From: Pseudisothecium myosuroides
Taxonomy: Eukaryota > Streptophyta > Bryopsida > Hypnales > Lembophyllaceae
Length of the DNA: 64,000 nucleotides
Direction of reading: 5' to 3'
NCBI GenBank assembly: GCA_951799445.1
Contig: OX637291.1
Location: 11,472,501-11,536,500, forward strand
Part shown: positions 1 to 9,521 of the stretch, piece after piece
Layout: each line of letters starts with the position of its first letter
How positions within the stretch are numbered: position 1 is the first letter of the stretch
Notes under the pieces: model-generated
What the model was told of the DNA's origin: nothing
The model's database searches: none
What the model saw: only the letters and a program-made list of their open reading frames with translations
Translations under genes and position numbers: made by a program

Positions 1-55
1 AAGCACAATCTGCATCATGCTTGAGTTATTTCTTGAATACTTGAACTTTTTATGG
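1..55 (+). repeat. Fragment of the GULLO trailer block at the window edge
   Basis: The first ~52 bases nearly match 13826-13880 and 23557-23612, which lie downstream of the two GULLO genes. The match breaks at about 53, where the other two copies continue together. This suggests a further, truncated copy of the duplicated unit extends to the left of the window. Confidence 0.7.
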
Positions 56-511
56 GCCGTCGAAAAACGGTGATGCTCCCCTGACGGGGGAACTGATAGC
101 TAAGCCCTGTGAGTGCTGGCGAAGGGCGATCGGTGGCCTGCGATTGTGGTTTCAGTGAGGTTTTCTTGTTGTGGCAGCGGTCTTGTTTCGGTGATTCTAC
201 GTACCCGGGAAGTAATTTTTGAGGCCTCTTAGTGGTATCCATCCATATCCATACCATTAAGATAGGTTGTTTATTAAGATAGGTTGTTTCTTTGTTTTGT
301 TTTGTTTGTTATGTTGAGATCTCCCTTGCATCCCTCAGTCACGTGCTTGGTACCGTCAAAAAGCTCTTGGCGAGGAGGGGTGCATGGGCTTTGTTTTGTG
401 GTGTTTGGACCAACAATGTAAAGTTTTTGAATTTTAAATTTTTTATTGAATTAGAAAATTACTTTTAATTTTGCCATAGGCACAACAAAACAATCAGTAG
501 CAGAGTTGGGG

Positions 512-598
512 GCTGCCTTCTATCTAAAAGAATGGTGTAATATATTCCACACCAGCTGCCTTTTATCCAAGAGAATGGTGTGGTATATTCTACACCAT
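512..598 (+). repeat. Tandem duplication of a 43-bp unit
   Basis: Two adjacent copies start at 512 and 555 with GCTGCCTT and carry the shared core GAATGGTGT. They differ at a few positions. The rest of 56-1042 is AT-rich DNA with no gene that I can support. Confidence 0.75.
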
Positions 599-1042
599 CA
601 ATAGCTAAAATTCACGCGTCCATTTGTGTCAAAGTGTGTAAGTGGTGGGTTGGAAACTGAATGGTGTATTAACTTGACTGACATGATGATTGACAGCATT
701 TTGTGGTTGGCCTCCCTCCTATGATGATGGGAAGGACACTAATTCCAAGGCGAGGGAAGTGGGGGAACATTCAGTTAAAATTAGATTTACTGATTTGTTT
801 GATTTTTTGAAATCGTCTTCATTCAATTGATCATGTCAGGTTATTAAAGTGTTGCAGTGATAATTTGATAAAAAAATTAACTGTGTGCTTTGCTAATTGG
901 GGTCTTCAATTTTGGTTACTCAGTTCCGATTACTAGCTAGTTCAGCAAAAAGATGGTGGGTCTTCAATTCTAAAAAACAATAGTGTCCATTTGTTCAAAA
1001 AATAAAAAATAAAAAAAATAATAATGTGTAGTTGTTAAAAAG

Positions 1043-2029
1043 TACACAAACTATTGAAATTAGGTTGTCTCATACTAATTTCTTGTCATTTGACACTACA
1101 TAAATATTTATCAAACCTGTACAATAATGCATCACTTTTGAATTAAATATTGTTGTATTTGGGACTCATTAACCCCTAAAGGACCAAGCTGCGTTTTTTG
1201 GCAACATAGCGATTTTGGGCAGCTCACTATGAATGGAGTTTTTCTTTTTTTTCTTTGAAAATTTTACATAACATGTGCCCAAGTAGTAGCTTTAAGGCCC
1301 AACAATTTTCATAACTTTTGACTACATATATAAAGAGTTATTGCGTAATATGTGATTTTCTTTGAACTTTGGGCAGTCCGGGCAGCTCTGAAAATTTCTT
1401 TAAAAATGACTTTTAAAAAAAATAAAAATTTGAAATTGATTCTTTAGATTTATATATATGGGAAGCTTTGAATCATTAAATTTCAATCAATGAGTCAAAA
1501 GTTATGAGGAGTTTAAATTTGCGGGTAGTTATGGTTTTCAAAGACTCCATGCCTACCCGCAAACTTAAACTCCTCATAATTTTTGACTCATTGATCGAAA
1601 TTGAATGATTCAAAGCTTCCCACGTATACATAAATCTAAAGAACCAATTTCAAATTTTTATTTTTTTTAAAAGTCATTTTTAAAGAAATTTTCAGAGCTG
1701 CCCAAAGTTCAAAGAAAATCACATATCATGCAATAGCTTTTTATCTATGTAGTCAAAAGTTATGAAAATTGTTGGACCTTAAAGCTACTCTTTGGATACA
1801 TGTTGTGTAAAATTTTAAATAAAATAAAATAAAAAAATCTATTTGTAGTGAGCTACCCAAAATTGCTTTGTTGCCCAAAAATGTAGCTTTTTCCTTTAGG
1901 GGTTAACCTCCATGTGTACATATGGATATATCTTAGAAATATTTGTTGACTTTGATGGCTTGTAATGTAACTTTCTTGAGGTAAGGCAACCTAATTGTTA
2001 AGGCAACCTAATTTCACTATTTTTTGTAG
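1043..2029. mobile_element. MITE with AATAGTGAAATTAGG-type ends, split by a later insertion
   Basis: The left end reads inward through TATTGAAATTAGGTTG. The right end is the inverse, with CAACCTAATTTCACTA. The same inverted ends bound the 109-bp element at 38169-38277. About 730 bp in the middle is a second element (1173-1902), so this is a nested insertion. No coding capacity is seen. The superfamily is unclear. Confidence 0.65.
1173..1902. mobile_element. Foldback element with TTAA target sites (piggyBac-like ends)
   Basis: This is a near-complete palindrome: arms of about 365 bp run from 1173 to ~1535 and back from ~1545 to 1902. The outer ends are CCCCTAAAGG and its inverse. TTAA lies directly outside both ends (1169-1172 and 1903-1906). 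TTAA target sites and CCC-starting inverted repeats are characteristic of piggyBac-type transposons. No transposase is encoded, so it would be non-autonomous. A transcript would fold into a very long hairpin. Confidence 0.8.
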
Positions 2030-3407
2030 AATTATTTTCAGATTGAATGCTATGACTACTGAATGTGCACAATTGTTGAAAAACATCTGAAGTTGGAGTC
2101 ATGAAAACCTGTCCATTTCAACAATTTAGCATAGTTGGAGTAATATTTTTCTAGAAAAATATTTTTGCTGTAATAGCAATTGAAAATCATGAATCCCCCC
2201 CCCAAATTATAATTTATGAATAAGACCTCTAATTTCTATGAATTCTAAAAGTATAATTCCCTAAGGCACCCTGAATTGCATAATCTTTGTTGAATTTTTT
2301 AGCACCTATAGCTTGCCAATGGGGTGCTAGTTGATAATGGATGGTTCTACTTTAGAGACAATGTGAGGCTTTGAAGTGAAATGGTTGTGGGTTCTGGTAT
2401 TTTTATTTTATTTTCTTGAGAAAGTGCTAGAATGCCAATCACTTAAAATTTGGTGAAGCATTGTATTTCTACATTCATCCATCTTTTTGGACTAGAAAAA
2501 ACTTTCAATCATATTCAAGTGCTTTTTCATCCCAATTTTTTGACTTCATCCACATTTTTAATAGAAATGAAAAAAATTTGGCGGAAAAAGATTACTTAAA
2601 TGTAGCAATAAGTAGGCATTTATTTCAAAATGATGCAATCTAGCCGCATGGTGCCAAAAAAAAGGGATTGTGGATTCCCATGACATTCACATGGATTGAC
2701 TTAATGAGGTGGCCAAACGATTTGCCATGTTAGTTGCCTACGGCTAGATACCCACAAACTTTAAATGTAGATTGTAGGAGCAATTACTTTTCAAATACAT
2801 TATATATTATATCGTTGGATAGTTATTCTAAGAGATGCACTTCTAACAATAATAAAAATGTCTCTTAATTTCAAAAATTGAGAAGATATCAAGCCTCAGT
2901 TCAAAGTTTAATTCTATGATTACGAGGATGGCAAAAACAATATGAAGAGTTTGGAGAGTATAGGAATTTTAAGGAATGAAGTACCAAAAAGAGTAAGCTT
3001 ATCATGACTCCAATTTCCTTGGCAAATGCAATATGGGTGATTTTTTCTTCCTTAAAAAGTTTCTCCAAATTTAAGAGTTTTAATCCCTAATTGCCCCAAT
3101 GGCCCAACATCCATATTCTAAATGATGAACAGAGTGCTTTAAGCCAATGTTTTCTCCAAATAGCTTTTCATTCATCAATCCCATGCATTTATTGAATTTT
3201 TGAAATGGCCTTTCTTCAAGACCAATGTGATGAAATTAAAAGAAATAATATATTTGTATATAAAAATAAACTTTCATTGCATGAATCAATAGTATAGACA
3301 TTTTGAATTAGTTTCTAGTGAATTCATTATGTATTTTAAAAAGTGATTTTATCATCTTAAGAAAATTTAGATCATAGCAATTATTTACATGTGTATTTGC
3401 CACACGT
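2030..3407. other. AT-rich intergenic DNA, no gene seen
   Basis: Only short open frames with simple composition occur, such as 60 codons at 2461-2643. None resembles a known protein and none has a convincing splice context. Confidence 0.6.
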
Positions 3408-5776
3408 TGTCGTGTTATATATTTATATATTATTTAAATTACATATTTATTTTGTATTTTGAAGAGGTTCTAAGGATCTGAAGAAGAAAGCTTCAAGATG
3501 ACGCGTCGAGTAGCTTCAAAATGACGCTTGTTACCGATAGAGTTATTAAAAGGACAATTTTTTTTGATAAATTTCAATAGTCTAAAGTGTTCTTCTCAAT
3601 TTTATATAACCTATATTTAATTTTAAAGTTCAACTTTGCAATGTCAAACTGGAGAGTTTTTATGCAGTCGCAAGATCTAGAGGCGGATATGGAGGTAGAA
3701 TTACAGCTTTTCTTGTCACAGTTGCCAATTCAACCATTTTAGCCGACGATTTGTTCATCATTGCCATACCATCCACAAGATGAAGCTAAACCTTCTCGTT
3801 TGCTAAAAAATCCTCGTATGGAACAACGTTGGCATGAAAATTTTGATAGAGACGTTCGTGCTTTGGTGATTTTACTTTATGTAGGATGTGTTGAGTGGGA
3901 CACTCAAGATGTGACATTTAAAGCAATTTATGAGGACCTGAACAAAGACCAGTATTTTTGTATGATGAGGCCAGACAGAGAAAGCACTGACCATCAATGT
4001 TGGTTGAAAGGGCTAGTGAATCCTTTAATAAAGACTAAACGTGCAGATTACGTGGCAAACACTATTAGGTGCATCTTTAAGTTTTTGCAGATGGAGTAGC
4101 GCTCTTCTTCGACTTTAGTTTTTACCTTCGTTTAGTTTAAATTTGAGTTCTTTAGCTAATTTAATTTTTATTGTTGTTGTTTCTATATTAGAAGTTGAAA
4201 AATAAAAGAATAAAAATGATATGCATACTAGTTTAGACCTTTGGGGTTCATTGGTTTTAAAAAATGAATAGGAACTTACCTTTGGGTTTTTTTTAGGATC
4301 AATGGGGAGTAAAGAGGCCTATGTGATGTATCATGAGTTGATTCCTCCTACTTTAGGAGTCTAGAAGATAGATCAACATCTTCTATCTTATTTTGCGGGA
4401 TGTTTGTGTGGAGAGGGAAGTGATTTTTTTTGTTATGAGGTGTGTGGGAAGAAAGAAGGATTTGAACCTGAATTTTAATTACTGATATCTTTTTTTGTAC
4501 CAATGATATTGCAATGAAATTTGGAAGAGTTGTTTTTTGCAAGATTGCATTTTCAAAATGAGTTTGCAAACTTGATTTGAATTTGTATTGAGAAAGTTAT
4601 GAGAGTTCAAAGGTAACGAAGTTGTGGCTAACTAACTAAAACAACTGAGATTTTCGAGGCTCATAACTCTTATTCAAGTAAGCATCTTCGAGTGAAATTT
4701 TGAGAGAAAATAATTTGTGATGTTATTTTTCTAAGAAGTTATTATATTTGAGATTTGAAGAAATATGGAAGGAATTATAGAGTACTAAGGGAGGAAGGGT
4801 CTGCTGCCTTTCGAAAGAGAAGCCTAAATTTTGTTTGTCTATTACTTTTGGATAGTATTTTAGATCAACTTGAGATTTGAAGAAAAGTTAGTTTGTGAGT
4901 TTAGCTTTCTAAGAAGCTATCATACTTGAAATTTGAACAAACATTGAAGAAAATATATGATTTTGAGATAGAAGAAGTTTGCTCCCTTTCAAAAAAAAAG
5001 GCCGAGACTTTGTTTATCTATAACTTTTACATAGTATCTTAGTTCAATTTGAAATTTTGAGGGGTGTTAGATTATCTCAATAGCTTTTCAAATTGCTATT
5101 ATTTTAAGCATTTGAAAGTTGTAGCCATTTTTGGTAGTAGATCAAAAAACATAGCTAGACTAGAATTTGATTTCAAGTTCCATTCTACATTTCTTGAAGA
5201 CTTCAAAATTTGAAGAGTTGAAAATATATAGATATATACACATAAAGACATAAAGACATGAAGATTCGTGTATTGTGACTTGTGGCTTGTTATTCTTAGC
5301 TGATTTTGGAGGCTCGTTGTTTTTATTTTGTTCCTAGTCAGTTTGAGAGGCTCGTTGTTTTTCATTTTTTCATTGTAAACTTTACTGTGGAATATGTAGT
5401 GATTTAGTATTAGTCCCGCTTTGTGTTTGTGGCGATAAAGTGGGATTGATCACCTACATACTCAATCGTTTATGTCTTTCTCATTGCTGAGGTTCGCTTG
5501 CTGGTCACCGTGTATTTGAGGTTTAGGAGCCAATTTTTTGGACGATCAGCTCGTGGTTTGGTCGTCCAGTTTTATCCGTCCAAGGCCGTGGGTTCTTATC
5601 ATCTATCATTACTTTGACCTTTATAGAGCCACTACAGAATAAGCCAACATGGAGGAGACTGAAGAATGAAGACCGTAGATTAAAGATTAGAAGATTTGAC
5701 TGAACTCCATAGCAAACTATTTCCAATCGCAGTTAGAATCCTCGTAATTTTTCAAAGCAAACTCTCTCTACCAACA
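3408..5776 (+). mobile_element. TG...CA-ended element, copy 1 (2.37 kb, broken)
   Basis: The left end reads TGTCGTGTTATATATTT and the right end CTCTCTACCAACA. Both are flanked by ACGT (3404-3407 and 5777-5780), a 4-bp target-site duplication. Copy 2 at 50458-52727 has matching ends, TGTCCTGTTGTAGATTT and CTCTCTACCCAACA. The copies are collinear: a 152-codon gene near the left end, then a long non-coding part, then conserved right-hand segments (around 5265-5640 here). TG...CA ends are usual for LTR elements, but I find no direct terminal repeats. The class is unresolved. Confidence 0.75.
3641..4099 (+). pseudogene. Broken copy of the 152-aa element gene
   Basis: The frame opens with MSNWRVF, as in the intact copy at 50631, and ends with FKFLQME before TAG. 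Both frames are exactly 459 nt. A TAG stop interrupts this one at 3740-3742, after 33 codons. Past the stop the same frame continues open and stays similar to the intact protein (EQRWH, DVRALVILL, VNPL), with roughly half of residues identical by eye. No known domain is recognised. Readthrough or a restart at 3761 cannot be excluded, but decay is the simpler reading. Confidence 0.8.
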
Positions 5777-6060
5777 ACGTGCATAGACTTCCTAATATGA
5801 ATTTGCTCCTTATTTTGTAGTTGTGTCTCTATTTCAAATATAGAATTCATCCAAACTACATTCTCTAGTTAAATTATTGTGGTCCTTTCTAAAATCTAAA
5901 ACTAAGAAATTATTTTTTAATTGCTAGAGTCCCCTTAGGGGTCTTTTGCAGATTTGTATAGGCACCTATAATCTCAATTTTTGGCAAGAGTTTTTGGATT
6001 TTTTTCCACTAATAAGCTTTCTAGAAATACAATTTTTATTTCTATCATTGTGTAGGAGAA
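5777..6060. other. Short AT-rich spacer before the duplicated units
   Basis: No gene or clear repeat is seen. At about 6060-6120 the sequence begins to resemble that at ~19020, the left edge of the second duplicated unit. Confidence 0.5.
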
Positions 6061-6912
6061 AAGGTTAATATGGCTCAATAAGCTCAAAACATGTGAGGGC
6101 ATGCATCAAAAATAAAAATAAAAACTTAAAATAAAATTTTTTAGTTTTTTAATTTTTTATATTATATAATTTTTTCAATAAAAAAAAATTTGATTCATTC
6201 CATCTAGATAAGTAATGTGAAGGTTATGAAGCTTCTTGATTTGTGGGCAATCTTAGCAAATTCTTAGAAAAATAATGTATTGGGTCTATTTACAAATTCA
6301 ATTTTCACAACTTTTTGAAGAAAAGTTGCACATGGTTTATTTTGCTTTCTAAAACAATCTCACTGTTGGAATTAGCGTATTTCAATTCCATCTTAGAACT
6401 TTCAACAACTTTGTTATTCCTTCAATCATGTATCTACTTTGACTTAAAGAGTTTTGAAAAAATGAAAATCATGTGTGTATGTGTTTTTCCAAACTTCAAT
6501 TCAATTTTTCATCATGAAAAAAATTTAAATTGACAAATTTGTAGTATAAAAATTTTAAGTTAAGAGGAATTAAAGCCTCATAATCTAGATAGTCTAGGAG
6601 CAAAGAAAACTTATTTTTGTCACTTTAAACACTTATACCTTGTGATTGATACAGTCAAAGTTTCTAAAATTATTTTTTTCTAGACATTTTCATACTAGTC
6701 TAGTATAAGATTCCAAGGTTGTATATGCAAAATAAACAATGCTTAAAATGTTTAAAACTTTGTTTATTTGCATTGAAAGTGGCAATTTTGAATGGTTTTT
6801 GACAAGCAAATAGCCTTCGGACTACTAGGGCTGTTAAGGTCCTTGTGATGATAACTTTCATTTTTTGGGGGTGCAAGTTCATCTTGAGATTAAGGTGGGC
6901 ATTCCCAAATGT

Positions 6913-7197
6913 CACTAGAAGAAAACTACGTTGTACTTGTCAAGAACTGCATTGTACTCAACAAAAAGTGTGGAATCGATTTTGTTGAGTTCTCCCTTGG
7001 TTATGCAAAATTTTGCATTCTAACACAAAATTCTGAATTTTACTTGTCAAATTTTGTGTTGAAATGTTGGGACGCAAAATTTTGCATTACAAAAGGAGAA
7101 TTCAACAAAACCAATTCCACAATTTTTGTTGAGTACAACGCAGTTCTTGTCAAGTAAAACACAGATTTGACAAGTAAAACGCAGTTTTCTTCTAGTG
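6913..7197. mobile_element. CACTA-type MITE (285 bp)
   Basis: The ends are CACTAGAAGAAAACT and its inverse AGTTTTCTTCTAGTG, with similarity continuing inward for over 80 bp. TGT lies on both sides (6910-6912 and 7198-7200). A 3-bp duplication with CACTA ends fits the CACTA (En/Spm) superfamily. It is absent from the matching place in unit 2. It holds repeated CAACAAAA and CAAAATTTTG words and no gene. Confidence 0.85.
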
Positions 7198-7228
7198 TGT
7201 GCCACTAACCTTAAATTGCCATCATCAC

Positions 7229-7455
7229 CATATGTAGATCTCCAAAATCAATTATGTACCTATATAGAGGAAACTATTTTAGAACCAAACTTTGTTCCTT
7301 AATAACTTTTGCATATAATATCCAAATGTTGTGTTCTTTGGTGCGTTGGAACCTCCTTTTACTTACCAATAAGAAAATATAAAAAATTGATTAGTCTAAT
7401 AATAGTAACTATACACAGTAGCAAAAGTGGCGGCTTTTGGGGTACAAACCTTATA
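7229..7455. repeat. Dispersed repeat family R1, copy 1
   Basis: The core AATAACTTTTGCATA and the end AAAAGTGGCGGCTTTTGGG are shared with 13000-13172 and 37983-38322. No terminal repeat or coding sequence is visible. It is missing from the equivalent place in unit 2. Confidence 0.65.
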
Positions 7456-7709
7456 CGCGACTGAATGAAATGATAAATTCTTAGCATTCAATCTATCCTT
7501 TATTCACGTGCATGCATGGTCTGAATCTTTAAATGCAAGTATTACAAAATCTGCTTTGAGAGTCTGTGTAGACTAGTGTCAAATAGACGAGCAAAGCTGA
7601 TTGTTTATTGCACGAATCAACGAGTAGAATTTCAATCTTATTGCCCTTTGCAATGTAATTTAGAGAGCGCCTGAGAGTCATTACTAACACCATATGCTTG
7701 CTTTCAGAA

Positions 7710-8198
7710 CATTAGAAAAAATTTGAGCCCTCGGGAGGGCTCTTTCCCTTTGCAAAGGGGCTGTGAGTTCCCCGCAATGGAACTCACAGTCCCTTTGGGG
7801 GACAATGGCCACTATTCATCATCAATGATGAATAGTGGCCACAATAAAAAATATTAAAAAAATATTTAAAAATTAAAAAAATATAATAGAAAAATATTAA
7901 AAAAATATTAAAAAATAATTAAAATAGTAATTAAAATAATAATAAAATAAAGATTTAGGTTGACGAGGAAAATTTCGGCCACATCAGATTTGAGAATTCT
8001 GAAATTTTGTATTTATTTTAATATTAATATTATTTTAATATTTTTTAAATTATTTTATTGCACTGTTCCGCCAGTTCACTATCCTGAACAGGCTCCCCGT
8101 TCGCTGGCCAAAAAAAAAAAAAAAATTGTTTATCCAGCCAATGTTCCTTGCTGTCCAGGAACTCATAGCACTCCCAAGGGCTCATATTTTTTTTAATG
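7710..8198. mobile_element. MITE family CATTAGA...TCTAATG, copy 1
   Basis: The left end reads CATTAGAAAAAATTTGAGCC and the right end is its imperfect inverse, finishing AATG. Inverted GAGCCCT...GGGAG words lie just inside. The interior has a GGCCACTATTCATCATC hairpin and a long A/T-only stretch. Related elements are at 14131-14409 and 55126-55376. The element is absent from unit 2, where the flanks run together around 20240-20260. Confidence 0.65.
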
Positions 8199-8201
8199 AC
8201 T

Positions 8202-8313
8202 GGTATGTTTGCACTTGGTGTTAAAGAGTGTTGTCTTAGGAACAAATTTAAACCTCCTTATGGACCAGATTCACAATTCAAACATCACCCCTAACACCAA
8301 GTGCAAATATACC
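8202..8313. repeat. 112-bp inverted repeat
   Basis: GGTATGTTTGCACTTGGTGT at 8202 pairs with its inverse ending at 8313, with one mismatch. It is missing from unit 2, so it was probably inserted as a small MITE beside the preceding element. Confidence 0.65.
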
Positions 8314-9329
8314 TTTCATATTTTAAGTTTTCAAGCCAGGTCGCTGAATCAAGTGTGAACTCCAAAAATGCAAAACATAACTCCAGAGCTACACTCTAAC
8401 TGTTTCAAAGACATTCGTTTGTGAGGAAGAGTCTGAACCGGCCATCATCGTCGTCACTGCCGTCTAAAGTCAACAGGTTGACGCCATCTGCAGCTTGTTA
8501 ATACGTCAGCTGCAGCTGGAGTATAAATTTACGGTATCCATGAGGTACGTTCGAAATGCAAATTATCAGCATTTGTCGCACAATCGTCATCCGAAGATAA
8601 ATCCCAATAGAAAAACACCTCTCGTGCCAAAGGAATCCCTCTCGTGCCAAAAAAAATCTGAAAAGAATCCACCTCGAACCACGTCTTTTTGGTCCAACCT
8701 CTTCTGATGAAGTCAATCAGCTGGGTTAACCCTTAAACGACGGACTGGTCACCGTGGCCATTCAGTGTCCGTCTAGCAGTTTATAATCTTCTTCTTGGCA
8801 TCAATCGTGTGAAACTTCTGGTGGCAGATGAAACTGCTTCAGTATGATTGAAATTGACGTTCGCGCCCTTATGCAGTCAAAGGGCAGTTGTGGTTGCAAT
8901 TGTGTGCAACTTTCTGGTTCTCTCCTTGAAAGTCGGGGGCTTGGTTCATGACTTCGAGTCACGTCATGCTGGCAGAGGTTGTGCATTCTTTAGCAGGCTT
9001 AGCAAACCAGATATTGGCATCGCTTGATTAGTTGATGTTATTACAGCAGTATATTTTAAGTTAGCTGATTTAATAGCACTAATCAGGATCCAGATAGATT
9101 TCGTGTGTTGTTAGACTAGGAGTCATTTGCAACTGATTAGTTTCCGATGCAAACCACTTCAGGAAAAGCTGTTATGGCGTATAGAGCCTCATTTGTTCGG
9201 GTTTTTTCTCTTATTTGTTACATGCCATGTCTAAGGGTCTGCTTGCATATGGATTAATCAGCTCGCGTCGTGCCCCTGTTGCCCTTCATTCTTACGTCTC
9301 GTAATTTTCCATCGTCACCAGAGTGACAT

Positions 9330-9521
9330 AAATTTGCATCCCAGATATGCACTCCAGCAGAGAGCTTCTGTATAACTTGTGTAAGTTAGATTCAAAGCTG
9401 CATAACCAGTGAGCGGATTCACAGCTGCACACCGAGAGAAGTTTGAGTCACAGCTGCAGAACAAGAGTGCATCTAGATTCACAGCTGCCTGAGTGTAATC
9501 ACAGACACAATTTGGAGCAAA
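9330..9521 (+). promoter_or_regulatory. Conserved 5' leader of GULLO copy 1 with reiterated CACAGCTGC
   Basis: This stretch upstream of the ATG is nearly identical to 20900-21070 upstream of copy 2. It contains CATAAAT (at ~9329) and four spaced copies of a GATTCACAGCTGC-like word (one reads CAAAGCTGC). CAGCTG is an E-box-type palindrome. Copy 2 has three. Whether these are transcription factor sites or part of the untranslated leader cannot be decided from sequence alone. Confidence 0.5.

Noticed and set aside
8726..9300. A fourth TTAA-CCCTTAAACGACGG element in the GULLO copy 1 promoter
   Set aside because: A good left end is present at 8726, and the DNA is missing from unit 2. No matching right end with TTAA could be found.
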